Below are positions 55,151 to 63,959 of a DNA stretch of 64,000 nucleotides, piece after piece; within the stretch, counting starts at the first letter, position 1, and the number at the start of each line of letters is the position of its first letter. The translations under genes were made by a program, and so were the position numbers. The DNA is from Caballeronia temeraria (GTDB taxonomy: Bacteria; Pseudomonadota; Gammaproteobacteria; Burkholderiales; Burkholderiaceae). The notes beneath the pieces are model-generated. The model had not been told where the DNA came from. It worked only from the letters and a program-made list of their open reading frames with translations, and did no database searches. Location: positions 1 to 64,000 of the forward strand of contig NZ_FCOI02000033.1 of NCBI RefSeq assembly GCF_001544795.2, given 5' to 3'.

Positions 55151-56701
55151 ATGGCCACCAAAATCGAAATATTCAAAAACCTGTATCAGGATTCGGTGTC
55201 CCTGATGCAGATTTCGGCGCAGATCAGCAAGCTGCCGGGCGTCGCGCAGGCGTCGGTCGTCATGGGCACGCCGTCCAATCTCGTGCAACTCGCGGACGCG
55301 GGCCTTGGCGACGATGTCAAGGCGAGCCCGAACGATCTGGTCATCGCCGTGCGTGGCGACGAAGCCGCCTGCGAAGCCGCGCTCAATCTCGCTCGCGAGC
55401 GCCTGAGCGCGCGCGCGTCGTCTTCGGAAGCGCAGACGAGCGAAGCGCTCGCGGCCACCAGTCTCGCGATGGCCTGCGACGAAGAGCCGGCGTCCAACCT
55501 CGCGCTCATTTCCGTGCCGGGCGACTACGCCGCCGCCGAAGCCATCAAGGCGCTGCAGCTCGGCATGAACGTCATGCTCTTCAGCGACAACGTCAGCATG
55601 GCGCACGAAAAGGCCATCAAGACGCTCGCCCGCGAAAAGCGGCTCATCGTGATGGGGCCCGATTGCGGCACGGCGATCGTCAACGGCATGCCGCTCGGCT
55701 TCGCCAATGTGGTGCGGCGCGGCGGAATCGGTGTCGTGGGCGCATCGGGCACCGGTTTGCAGGAAGTGACTTGCCGCATCGACCAGCTCGGTGCGGGCAT
55801 CTCGCAGGCGCTCGGCACGGGCGGACACGATCTGCACGAGGACATCGGCGGTATTTCGATGCAGTTCGGCCTCGACGCGCTCGCCGAAGATCCCGACACG
55901 CGCGTGATCGTCCTGATCTCGAAGCCGCCCGCGCGCGCGGTGGCGGAGCGCATCCTCGAGCGCGCGCGGAAGTCGGGCAAGCCTGTCGTCGTGAATTTTC
56001 TGGGCGCGTCCGAAGACGACATGCGCGCGCCGGGTCTCACGTTCGCGCACACGCTCGCCGATGCCGCGCAGTTCGCGGTCGCTTTGCTGAATGGCGCGCC
56101 GCTGCCCGCGAGCGTCGCCCGCGTGGAGCCGCACGACGACGCGACGCTCGCCGCGCAGAGCGATGCGCTGGGCGCGCGCCGCCGATTCATCCGCGGTGTG
56201 TTCGCGGGCGGCACGTTCTGCTACGAGAGCCAGTTGCTGTGCAAGGCGGAGGGCTTTACGGCCAGCTCGAATACGCCGGTGAAGGGCAACGCGAAGCTCG
56301 CGGACATCTGGAAGAGCGAAGCCCATACGATCGTCGATATGGGCGATGACGATTTCACGCGCGGCCGTCCGCATCCGATGATCGATCCGACCTTGCGCGA
56401 CGAACGCGTGCGCGCCGAGATCCTCGACCCCGAAACCGCCGTGGTCCTGTTCGATCTCGTGCTCGGTTACGGCGCGGCGGACGAACCGGCGCAAGGGCTG
56501 ATCGCATTGCTGGCGCAACTGCCGCGCGATAACGGCCCGCTTCTGATCGCGCACGTATGCGGCACGGAGGCCGATCCGCAAGTGAGAAGCCGTCAGATCG
56601 ATGCATTGCGCGCGGCGGGCGTTCTCGTCGCCGGCTGCAATGCCGAGGCCGCGCTGTGGGCGAGCCGCGTCGCACGTCTGCAGGCGCAACGCCACGCGTA
56701 A
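55151..56701 (+). CDS. fdrA: FdrA-type acyl/carbamoyl transferase subunit
   Basis: A 516-residue FdrA-family protein, related to the alpha subunit of succinyl-CoA synthetase. The N-terminal FdrA part begins KIEIFKNLYQDSVSLMQISA. Active-site features are VMGPDCGTAIVNGMPLGFAN (Cys172), VGVVGASGTGLQEVT (written here GVVGASGTGLQE) and ALGTGGHDLHEDIGG with His226 in the region of the phosphohistidine of related ligases. In E. coli, FdrA, YlbE (DUF1116) and YlbF (DUF2877) together form oxamate carbamoyltransferase. Here only the first two are present. Expected to help pass a carbamoyl group from an N-carbamoyl compound to phosphate. Confidence 0.9.
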   Translation: MATKIEIFKNLYQDSVSLMQISAQISKLPGVAQASVVMGTPSNLVQLADAGLGDDVKASPNDLVIAVRGDEAACEAALNLARERLSARASSSEAQTSEALAATSLAMACDEEPASNLALISVPGDYAAAEAIKALQLGMNVMLFSDNVSMAHEKAIKTLAREKRLIVMGPDCGTAIVNGMPLGFANVVRRGGIGVVGASGTGLQEVTCRIDQLGAGISQALGTGGHDLHEDIGGISMQFGLDALAEDPDTRVIVLISKPPARAVAERILERARKSGKPVVVNFLGASEDDMRAPGLTFAHTLADAAQFAVALLNGAPLPASVARVEPHDDATLAAQSDALGARRRFIRGVFAGGTFCYESQLLCKAEGFTASSNTPVKGNAKLADIWKSEAHTIVDMGDDDFTRGRPHPMIDPTLRDERVRAEILDPETAVVLFDLVLGYGAADEPAQGLIALLAQLPRDNGPLLIAHVCGTEADPQVRSRQIDALRAAGVLVAGCNAEAALWASRVARLQAQRHA

Positions 56702-56715
56702 AAAGGAGCAAAAGA

Positions 56716-58143
56716 ATGAACCGATTGTTTGGTCAGCCACTGAAAGTGGTGAACTGCGGCCTCACGAGTTTCGCCGACAACCTGCGTCTCGCGGGCGGCG
56801 AAGTCAGCCACGTCAACTGGCAGCCGCCCGCGCTCGGCGATGTCGGCGCGGGCCTCGATCTCGCCTGGCTGACGCGTCATCCGCTCGTCGAGCAGGCGAA
56901 CGAAACGGCCTTTGCGCGCTATCTCGAAGCGCAGCCCGTGCTCGCCGATGTCGTCATCGCGTCCGAAGCGATCAGCGCGATGAACGCGCGCAAGCTGATT
57001 CTCCACTCCGGTCCGCCGATCGCGTGGGAGAACATGTGCGGGCCGGTGAAGGGCGCGATCATCGGCGCGGTGATGCTCGAAGGCTGGGCGCCGGATCACG
57101 CCGCCGCCGAGCGCCTGATTCTCGACGGCAAGGTCGATCTCGAACCGTGTCATCACCATCAGGCCGTCGGTCCGATGGCGGGCATCATCAGTCCGTCGAT
57201 GCCGCTCTTCGTCGTCGAGAACAAGACGAACGGGCATCGCACGTATAGCAACCTGAACGAAGGTCTCGGCAAGGTGCTGCGCTTCGGCGCGAACAGCACG
57301 GAAGTGCTCGACCGCCTGCGCTGGATGAAAGCGACGCTCGCGCCCGCGCTGAAGGCCGCGCTGGCGGTATCGGGCGAAATCGAGCTGAAGCCGATGATGG
57401 CGCAGGCGCTCCACATGGGCGATGAAGTCCACAACCGCAACAGCGCGGCGACCGGCCTTTTCATCAAGCGCATCGTGCCGGCGCTGCTCGGCACACAACT
57501 GCCGCTCGCGCAGATTCGCGAGGTGAGCGCGGCGATCATCGCCAACGATCACTTCTTCCTCAACATTTCGATGGCCGCATGCAAGGCCATGATGGATGCC
57601 GCCGCCGGCGTGCCCTTAAGCTCGATGGTCTCGGTGATGGCGCGCAACGGCGTGAACTTCGGCATCCGGCTTTCGGGCACCGGCGACCGCTGGTTCCAGG
57701 CGAAGGCCAATCCGGTCGAGGGCCTGTTCTTCCCCGGCTACGGCGTCGAAGACGCGGCCGCCGATCTCGGCGACAGCGCGATCACGGAGACGGCGGGCGT
57801 GGGTGGCTTCGCGATGGCATCGTCGCCGGCAATCGTGAAGTTTGTCGGCGGCACGCCCGCCGATGCGACCGCGAACAGCCGCCGCATGCAGGCCATCACG
57901 CTCGGCGGCAATCCGGCATTCACGCTGCCCGCGCTCAACTTCGCGCCGACCGCCGCAGGCATCGACGCGCGCAAGGTGGCCGATCGCGGCATCCTGCCGG
58001 TCATCAACACGGGCATCGCGCATAAGCAGGCGGGCGTCGGGCAGATCGGCGCAGGCATCACGACCGCACCGATGGAATGCTTCGTCGAAGCCATCCGGGC
58101 GCTGGCCGAGACAGTGAAACAACACAGCGGACAAGCATCATGA
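56716..58143 (+). CDS. DUF1116 (YlbE/AllG-like) protein
   Basis: A 475-residue DUF1116 protein; homologues (YlbE/AllG) are a subunit of oxamate carbamoyltransferase. Family segments include VVIASEAISAMNARKLILHS, PPIAWENMCGPVKGAIIGAV, HHHQAVGPMAGIISPSMPLF, GDEVHNRNSAATGLF and RNGVNFGIRLSGTGDRWFQA. The His cluster (PCHHHQAVGP) and Asn/Arg-rich motifs likely form the carbamoyl site. AAAAGGAG precedes the ATG at 56716, 14 bases after fdrA. The carbamate kinase gene overlaps it by four bases, so all are one coupled unit. Confidence 0.9.
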   Translation: MNRLFGQPLKVVNCGLTSFADNLRLAGGEVSHVNWQPPALGDVGAGLDLAWLTRHPLVEQANETAFARYLEAQPVLADVVIASEAISAMNARKLILHSGPPIAWENMCGPVKGAIIGAVMLEGWAPDHAAAERLILDGKVDLEPCHHHQAVGPMAGIISPSMPLFVVENKTNGHRTYSNLNEGLGKVLRFGANSTEVLDRLRWMKATLAPALKAALAVSGEIELKPMMAQALHMGDEVHNRNSAATGLFIKRIVPALLGTQLPLAQIREVSAAIIANDHFFLNISMAACKAMMDAAAGVPLSSMVSVMARNGVNFGIRLSGTGDRWFQAKANPVEGLFFPGYGVEDAAADLGDSAITETAGVGGFAMASSPAIVKFVGGTPADATANSRRMQAITLGGNPAFTLPALNFAPTAAGIDARKVADRGILPVINTGIAHKQAGVGQIGAGITTAPMECFVEAIRALAETVKQHSGQAS

Positions 58144-59102
58144 CGATTCGAAAACCTCTGGCCATCGTCGCCGTGGGCGGCAACGCGCTCATTCGCGACG
58201 ATCATCATCTAAGCATTCCTGATCAATACGAAGCCGTCACCGAAAGCGCGACGCACATCGCGGACATGATCGCGGCGGGATGGAACGTCGTGCTCACGCA
58301 TGGCAACGGGCCGCAAGTCGGCTTCATCCTGCGGCGTTCGGAACTGGCCGCGCAGGAAGTCGCGCCCGTGCCGCTCGATTACGCGGTGGGCGATACGCAG
58401 GGCGCGATCGGCTACATGTTCCAGAAGGCGCTGACCAATGAACTGCACCGTCGCGGCATCGATCGGCGCGTCGTCGCCGTGGTGACGCAGACGTGCGTCA
58501 GCACCGACGATCCGGCGTTCAGGAATCCGGCCAAGCCGGTCGGCGCATTCCTCGACGAAGCGACCGCGAAAAAGCGTCAGGCCGAGCTCGGCTGGACGTT
58601 GATGGAAGACGCGGGACGCGGCTGGCGGCGCACGGTGCCGTCGCCGGAGCCGCTCGAGATCATCGAGCGCGATGTCATCGCAAGCTTGCTCGCGCAGGGC
58701 TGCGTGGTGATCGCCTGCGGCGGCGGCGGCATTCCGGTGGTGCGCAAGAACGGCAAGCTGTCGGGCGTCGAAGCGGTGATCGACAAGGATCTCGCATCGG
58801 CATTGCTCGCTCAGGAGCTGAAAGCGGATCTGCTGCTGATTCCGACCGGCGTCGAGCAGGTCGCGGTGAACTTCGGCACGCCGCAGCAGCGCTGGCTCGA
58901 TACGATGAGCGTGAGCGAAGCGCGCGATCTCATCGCGCAGGGACAGTTCGGCGCGGGCAGCATGCTGCCGAAAGTGGAAGCGATCCTGCGCTTCGTGTCG
59001 CACACCGGGCCGGACGGCCACGCGGGCGAAGGGCTCATCACGAGCCCGGCGGCGATCAAGCCCGCACTCGAACGACGCACCGGTACGTGGATCACGCCAT
59101 AA
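58140..59102 (+). CDS. arcC: Carbamate kinase
   Basis: A 320-residue carbamate kinase that makes ATP and carbamate from carbamoyl phosphate and ADP. Motifs are AIVAVGGNALIRDD, LTHGNGPQVGFILRRSEL, VVIACGGGGIPVV and AVIDKDLASALLAQEL with the conserved Lys. In this operon it should conserve energy from carbamoyl phosphate produced by FdrA/DUF1116, as in E. coli allantoin use. It overlaps the DUF1116 gene by four bases. There are no arginine deiminase or ornithine carbamoyltransferase genes nearby, so arginine fermentation is unlikely. Confidence 0.95.
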   Translation: MTIRKPLAIVAVGGNALIRDDHHLSIPDQYEAVTESATHIADMIAAGWNVVLTHGNGPQVGFILRRSELAAQEVAPVPLDYAVGDTQGAIGYMFQKALTNELHRRGIDRRVVAVVTQTCVSTDDPAFRNPAKPVGAFLDEATAKKRQAELGWTLMEDAGRGWRRTVPSPEPLEIIERDVIASLLAQGCVVIACGGGGIPVVRKNGKLSGVEAVIDKDLASALLAQELKADLLLIPTGVEQVAVNFGTPQQRWLDTMSVSEARDLIAQGQFGAGSMLPKVEAILRFVSHTGPDGHAGEGLITSPAAIKPALERRTGTWITP

Positions 59103-59121
59103 CTGAAGGAAAACGAATCAA

Positions 59122-59514
59122 ATGAACGACACAACATTGCTCGCCGTGAACGGCACGCTGATGCGCGGCCTCGGACTGAATCACAACATGATCGCCGCGA
59201 AAGGCGAATTCGTGCGCGAGGATCGCACGGATGCGTGCTATCGCATCTGGAGCATCGGCGATCGTCATCCCGGCATGTTGCGCGTGAAGAGCGGCGGCGT
59301 GGCCGTATCGCTCGAAGTGTGGGAACTGCCGATGGCCAATCTCGGCGCGCTCCTGTTGAGCGAGCCCGCGGGCCTCTGCATCGGCAAGGTCGTGCTCGCG
59401 GACGGCAGCGAAGTGCTCGGCGTGCTCGCGGAACCGTGGCTCGTCGAAGGGCAGAAGGAAATCACGGCGTCAGGCGGATGGCGCGAATACACCGGTCACC
59501 ATTACTCGCCCTGA
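59122..59514 (+). CDS. Stand-alone allophanate-hydrolase C-terminal-domain-like protein
   Basis: A 130-residue protein that resembles the C-terminal domain of allophanate hydrolase (AtzF/DUR1,2): VNGTLMRGLGLNHNMIAAKG, YRIWSIGDRHPGMLRVKSGG, VAVSLEVWELPMANLGALLL, CIGKVVLADGSEVLGVLAEP and EITASGGWREYTG. In full-length enzymes this domain follows an amidase and acts on the unstable carboxylated product. Here the amidase domain is missing and the unit is a separate small gene, 19 bases after carbamate kinase. Its job may be decarboxylation or release of a carbamate-like product, or a structural role. Start is the only good ATG. Confidence 0.8.
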   Translation: MNDTTLLAVNGTLMRGLGLNHNMIAAKGEFVREDRTDACYRIWSIGDRHPGMLRVKSGGVAVSLEVWELPMANLGALLLSEPAGLCIGKVVLADGSEVLGVLAEPWLVEGQKEITASGGWREYTGHHYSP

Positions 59515-59545
59515 ATCGGAGCGGGCATCGGTCAAAGGAACTGTC

Positions 59546-60808
59546 ATGAACAAACCAAACGAAAGCCGGGGAAGCGCCGCGACGGGCACCGCGCCGGGTT
59601 ATCGCATCGCGATGATTCTGCTCGGCATCGCCGTTACGCCGGTGTTGCTGTCGTCGTCGAGTCTCGGCAATCAGATGTCGAACGGCGATCTCGTCAAGGT
59701 TGTCGGCATCGGCAGCCTGATCCTCGCGATTCTCGCGTCGATCACGATCTCCGTCGGCGAGAAAGCGCGTCTGCCGACCTATGGCATCGTGAAGTATCCG
59801 TTCGGCGAGAAGGGCGCCGTCGCCATCAACGTGCTGCTGGCCATCAGCCTGTTCGGCTGGATCGCGGTGACGGCCAACATGTTCGGCCATTCGGTCGCCG
59901 ATCTGCTCGCGCAGCATGGCGTGAACGTGCCCGCGCCGCTGCTCGTTGCGATCGGCTGCGTGATCTTCGTCGCGTCCACCGCGTTCGGCTTCGAAGTGCT
60001 CGGCAAGGTCGCGCAGTTCGCCGTGCCGGTCATCGCGCTGATGCTGTGCTATATCGTGCGCGTCGCGCTCACGGGCCAGGCGCCGGCCGTCGACATGGTC
60101 ACCGGCATGCCGATGGGCGTGGCCGTATCGACGGTAGTCGGCACGATCGTCGTGCTGGTCGCGACCTTGCCCGATTTCGGCAGCTTCACGCATAACCGCA
60201 AGCATGCGGTAGGGGGCGCGCTGCTCGCGTTCCTGGTCGCGTATCCGCTGCTGTACTGGGCGGGCGCGACGCCGAGCGTGCTGACCGGCAAGAACTCGCT
60301 GCTCGCCGCGATGGCCGTGTTCGGCGCGACGCTGCCTGCCGCACTGATGCTCATCTTCGCGACGGTCACGGGCAACGCGGGCAACATGTTCCAGGGCACG
60401 CTCGTCACGTCGACGTTGATCACGCGCTTTCCGAAGTGGCAGATCACGGTCGCGCTGGGCGTGCTGGCGGCGATCGTCGGCAGCATGAACATCATGTCGT
60501 GGTTCATTCCGTTCCTGCTCTTCCTCGGGATCGCGACGCCGCCTGTCGCGGGCATCTATATCGCGGATTTCGTGATGTATCGGCGCGCCGGGTATGATGC
60601 TGCCGCGCTCGCCCGCGAACCGCAGGTCAAGTTCATGACGTTCGTGGCGTGGATTCTCGGCTCGCTCACGGGTTTCGCGACCGTGAGAGGCATGTTCACC
60701 GTCACGTCGATTCCTTCGCTCGATTCGATTCTCGTTGCGTGCATCGGCTACATGATCCTGAGCCGGATCGCGCCGGCGAGCGGCACCGTCAAGCCTTCGG
60801 GGCATTGA
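59546..60808 (+). CDS. NCS1-family nucleobase/ureide permease (cytosine permease-like)
   Basis: A 420-residue inner-membrane transporter with about 12 helices, of the purine-cytosine permease/CodB group of NCS1. Typical segments are IAMILLGIAVTPVLLSSSSL, AINVLLAISLFGWIAVTANM, VATLPDFGSFTHNRKHAVGG and VGSMNIMSWFIPFLLFLGIA. It is the last structural gene before the LysR gene and probably imports the compound degraded by the operon, for which a ureide or heterocycle is more likely than cytosine. No cytosine deaminase gene is present. Confidence 0.9.
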   Translation: MNKPNESRGSAATGTAPGYRIAMILLGIAVTPVLLSSSSLGNQMSNGDLVKVVGIGSLILAILASITISVGEKARLPTYGIVKYPFGEKGAVAINVLLAISLFGWIAVTANMFGHSVADLLAQHGVNVPAPLLVAIGCVIFVASTAFGFEVLGKVAQFAVPVIALMLCYIVRVALTGQAPAVDMVTGMPMGVAVSTVVGTIVVLVATLPDFGSFTHNRKHAVGGALLAFLVAYPLLYWAGATPSVLTGKNSLLAAMAVFGATLPAALMLIFATVTGNAGNMFQGTLVTSTLITRFPKWQITVALGVLAAIVGSMNIMSWFIPFLLFLGIATPPVAGIYIADFVMYRRAGYDAAALAREPQVKFMTFVAWILGSLTGFATVRGMFTVTSIPSLDSILVACIGYMILSRIAPASGTVKPSGH

Positions 60809-60820
60809 CGCGTCGTGACG

Positions 60821-60853
60821 GAACGAAGCGCGCCATGACCGCGCGCTTCGTTC
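60821..60853 (+). terminator. Perfect 12-bp hairpin after permease gene
   Basis: GAACGAAGCGCG (60821-60832), nine-base loop, CGCGCTTCGTTC (60842-60853), between the permease stop and the LysR start. No T tract follows, so termination strength is uncertain; it could also limit read-through into the regulator. Confidence 0.55.
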
Positions 60854-60874
60854 ACGTCGAAGGAAATTACTTAT

Positions 60875-61828
60875 GTGGGATCAGGCTCGATGTTCACTTC
60901 GGACGAAAGCATTCGGATAGTCCGGTTGGTTGCGCAGTACCAAAGCATCACGGCCGCCGCGGAACGGCTGAGCAAGGTTCCGTCGGCGATCAGCTACACC
61001 GTCAGGAAGCTGGAGGAATCATTCGGCGCGAAGCTGTTCGAGCGCCGCGGCTGCTATATCCGGCTCACCGAGGCGGGCGAATATTTCATCGCTCACAGCA
61101 AGGCGATTCTCGACGATCTGCAGGCGCTCAAATGCAATCTCGCCATCGTTCAGGGCGGTATCGAGCCCGAGCTTACCGTGGCCGTCAACAACATCGTGCC
61201 GCGCGACGCGATCATCCAGTTCCTGTGCGATCTGGAAGCTGCCTATCCAACGACGCACGTCACGATCCGGCAGGAGGTCTACAACGGATGCTGGGACGCG
61301 CTCTATGCCAACAAGGCGGATATCGTCGTCGGCGCGCCGCATTTCGTGCCGAAGACCGATGGCGCCACGAGCGTCGCGCTCGGCAATCTCGCGTGGGATT
61401 TCCTCGTGGGCGCGGGCCATCCGCTCGCGGATGCGCCGCACATCTTGCCGAACGCGGAGTTGCGCAAGTATCCGGCGGTCTGCATCAAGGACACGTCGAT
61501 CGATTCCGATCCGATGAACGCATGGCTTCTCGAAGGACAGAAGCCGATCTTCGTTCCCGACTTTTCGATGGCGGTGAGAGTCATCGCGCGCAATGCCGGG
61601 ATCGGCTATGTGCCCACGCACATTCGCGCGGCGTTCGGCGACGCCGGCCTCGTGAGTAAGTCGATTCAGGAGCAGAAGCACGCCACCCGGCTCTTTCTCG
61701 CGCATCGTTCGGATGGCGTCGGCAAGGTGCGGGCGTGGTGCGTCGACTATCTGCTTCGGCCGGAATTCAGGGCGTGGCTGTGTGGCGATCCTGCTCCGGT
61801 TGCGCCGTATTCGGAAAGCGCAAGGTGA
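60875..61828 (+). CDS. AllS-like LysR regulator of ureide operon
   Basis: A LysR-type regulator of 317 residues. HTH at about 18-75 (SITAAAERLSKVPSAISYTV, then RKLEESFGAKLFERRG). The effector domain begins LTVAVNNIVPRDAII and contains EVYNGCWDALYANKADIVVG, unusually close in pattern to E. coli AllS, the activator of allantoin/ureidoglycolate genes. The likely start is GTG at 60875 with AAGGA 10 bases before; ATG at 60890 is an alternative with a weaker site. The gene follows the permease on the same strand and overlaps cusS by 62 bases tail to tail. Probably controls the upstream operon in response to an ureide-type ligand. Confidence 0.88.
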   Translation: MGSGSMFTSDESIRIVRLVAQYQSITAAAERLSKVPSAISYTVRKLEESFGAKLFERRGCYIRLTEAGEYFIAHSKAILDDLQALKCNLAIVQGGIEPELTVAVNNIVPRDAIIQFLCDLEAAYPTTHVTIRQEVYNGCWDALYANKADIVVGAPHFVPKTDGATSVALGNLAWDFLVGAGHPLADAPHILPNAELRKYPAVCIKDTSIDSDPMNAWLLEGQKPIFVPDFSMAVRVIARNAGIGYVPTHIRAAFGDAGLVSKSIQEQKHATRLFLAHRSDGVGKVRAWCVDYLLRPEFRAWLCGDPAPVAPYSESAR

Positions 61829-63200
61829 ATTCGATCCAGCCATCCTGCGTGCATTCGGCGAAGGCATGGCCGCCGTGCAGCCGCATGATCGCCTGAACGA
61901 TCGACAGGCCGAGCCCGCTCGATTCCGTGAACTCGCTGCGCGCCGCATCGCCGCGATAGAAACGGTCGAACAGCTTCGCAAGCTCGTCCTGTTCGATGCG
62001 CGCGCCGCGATTGCCCACGACGATGCGCGCGCCTTCTTCATCCGCATGTCCGCTCAGGCGGACCACGGTGCCCGCCGCCGCATAACGCACCGCATTCACG
62101 ACGACATTGCCGATCGCCCTGCGGCACATGATCGCGTTCGCATGCATGTCGCCGTCGGCATGAATGTCGAACGTGATGCGGCGTTCATCGGCGATGCCTT
62201 CGAAGTACGCGCCGATGGTCTCCAGTTCTTCGCGGATATCGAGCCGTTCGCGCTCGATCGGCTGCTGCCCATGATCCGCCTGCGCAAGAAACAGAATGTT
62301 CTGTGCGATGCGCGCAAGCCGCTCCAGTTCTTCCAGATTCGATTCGAGCACACTGCGATATTCCGCGACGCTTCGCTCATGCGCGAGCGTGACTTGTGTC
62401 TCGCCGATCAGCACGCCGATCGGGGTGCGCAACTCGTGTGCGAGATCGGCGGAGAATTGCAGCAGGCGTTCGTAGCCGTGTTCGAGCCGGTCGAGCATCG
62501 CATTGAACGACGCCGCGAGGCTCTGCAATTCCGCGGGCGCATGCGCGACATCGAGCCGCGCGGACAAGCGGTTCGGCGTGATTTCGGCGGCTTTATCGGC
62601 CATGAGTTTGAGCGGCATGAGTCCGCGGCTCGTGACCCAGTATGCGAGCAGCAGCGTCACGAGCACCGCGCCGATCACGTTGAACCACACGCGCTTCAGA
62701 TACGCTGACAACACGATCGCTTCCTGCGTCATCACATGCGCGGCGATGATCTCCACGACTTCACCGTTTTCGCCGATGCGCGCCTGCGCGCCGACCCAGC
62801 GCATGCGCACGCCATCGGCGCGCGTGCCTTCGTATAGATCGTCGAGTCCGACGGCGCGCGTCACGGGCACGATATCGAGCGGCGGCAGCGGCATCTTCTC
62901 CGGATTGACGTAGATGAAGGGCGCCGTGCCCGCGCGTCGAAAGAGGATCACGTCCTGACGATCGCCGAGCATGGTTTCGAAGAGCCGCGGGCGCGCTTCG
63001 ATTTCCTTGATCGTGTAGAGATCGTGCAGCAGGGAACGAAAATGCTCGACACGTCCGATCAACTGATAATCCGCGCGCGTGGAGAGCGCGCGATTCGTCG
63101 CGTGATAGAGCGATGCGCCGATCATGCCGACCACGATGCACACGATCACCGCAAACGAAAGCGCGATACGAACGGCAAGCGAACGCGAAGGCCGGTTCAA
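61767..63200 (-). CDS. cusS: Heavy-metal sensor histidine kinase (CusS type)
   Basis: A 477-residue membrane sensor kinase. Helix 1 is about 11-33 (IALSFAVIVCIVVGMIGASL), a periplasmic domain about 34-165, helix 2 about 168-190, then HAMP (about 190-240), the phospho-accepting His255 in FSADLAHELRTPIG, the N box (NVVVNAVRYA) and ATP lid (SSGLGLSIVQAIM). The pattern is that of heavy-metal sensors of the CusS/IrlS group, responding to Cu, Ag, Cd or Zn. It overlaps cusR by four bases and the LysR gene by 62. The metal cannot be told. Confidence 0.9.
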   Translation of the reverse strand: MNRPSRSLAVRIALSFAVIVCIVVGMIGASLYHATNRALSTRADYQLIGRVEHFRSLLHDLYTIKEIEARPRLFETMLGDRQDVILFRRAGTAPFIYVNPEKMPLPPLDIVPVTRAVGLDDLYEGTRADGVRMRWVGAQARIGENGEVVEIIAAHVMTQEAIVLSAYLKRVWFNVIGAVLVTLLLAYWVTSRGLMPLKLMADKAAEITPNRLSARLDVAHAPAELQSLAASFNAMLDRLEHGYERLLQFSADLAHELRTPIGVLIGETQVTLAHERSVAEYRSVLESNLEELERLARIAQNILFLAQADHGQQPIERERLDIREELETIGAYFEGIADERRITFDIHADGDMHANAIMCRRAIGNVVVNAVRYAAAGTVVRLSGHADEEGARIVVGNRGARIEQDELAKLFDRFYRGDAARSEFTESSGLGLSIVQAIMRLHGGHAFAECTQDGWIEFTLRFPNTAQPEQDRHTATP

Positions 63201-63868
63201 GGATTCTCCCCGAACGAATAGCCGATGCTGCGCACCGTGTGAATCAGCTTCAGATCGAACGGGTTATCGATCTTCGCGCGCAGACGCTTCACCGCGACAT
63301 CGACGACATTGGTGTCGCTGTCGAAGTTCATGTCCCACACTTCGGATGCGATCAGCGTGCGCGAAAGCGCTTCGCCCTGATGCTTGCAAAAGAGATGCAG
63401 CAGCGCGAATTCCTTGTTCGTAAGCACGATGTCGATGCCCTTGCGCGTGACCTTGCGGCGCAGGACATCGACATGCAGATCCGCGATCTGGAAGGTATCC
63501 GATTCGCGCATCACGCCGCGCCTGAGCAGCGTGCGGATGCGCAGCACGAGTTCCGTGAACGAGAACGGCTTGACGAGATAATCGTCCGCGCCGAGTTCGA
63601 GTCCGTGGATGCGGTCCGTCACGTGATCGCGCGCGGTGAGAAAAATGACAGGCAGGTCACGTTTTGCGCGCAATGCCGACATGACCTGCCAGCCGTCGAT
63701 GCCGGGCAACATGACGTCGAGCACGATCAGCTCGTAGGGATTGGCGAGCGCCTGATGCAGACCGTCCGTGCCGTTGCGCACGAGTTCGACCTGATAACCG
63801 GACTCGATGAGCCCTTTTTTCAGGTAGTCGCCGGTCTTGCGGTCGTCTTCGATAACGAGGATGGTCAT
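63197..63868 (-). CDS. cusR: Heavy-metal response regulator (CusR type)
   Basis: A 223-residue OmpR-family response regulator. The receiver domain has Asp8/Asp9, phospho-acceptor Asp51 (LIVLDVMLPGIDGW) and Lys in PVIFLTARDH region; the C-terminal winged helix ends RAKIDNPFDLKLIHTVRSIG YSFG-like sequence, as in CusR/IrlR. It is upstream of and overlapping the kinase gene. The regulated efflux genes (cusCBA-type) are not in the window and may lie to the right, divergently. GTCATC boxes upstream fit autoregulation. Confidence 0.9.
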   Translation of the reverse strand: MTILVIEDDRKTGDYLKKGLIESGYQVELVRNGTDGLHQALANPYELIVLDVMLPGIDGWQVMSALRAKRDLPVIFLTARDHVTDRIHGLELGADDYLVKPFSFTELVLRIRTLLRRGVMRESDTFQIADLHVDVLRRKVTRKGIDIVLTNKEFALLHLFCKHQGEALSRTLIASEVWDMNFDSDTNVVDVAVKRLRAKIDNPFDLKLIHTVRSIGYSFGENP

Positions 63869-63930
63869 GCTGACGCTGCATTCGATGGATTGCCCACATT
63901 CTAGCCAGAGCGCGCACGTCCCTCGCCAAA

Positions 63931-63959
63931 GATGACAAAAAAGTCATCGAGAGGTCATC
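63931..63959. promoter_or_regulatory. CusR-type operator with GTCATC boxes
   Basis: GATGAC-AAAAAA-GTCATC (63931-63948) is a perfect 6-6-6 inverted repeat, and GTCATC recurs at 63954-63959 with an 11-base step, one helical turn, typical of OmpR-family direct-repeat sites. It lies 63 bases before the regulator gene and probably also serves a gene beyond the right edge. Confidence 0.6.
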
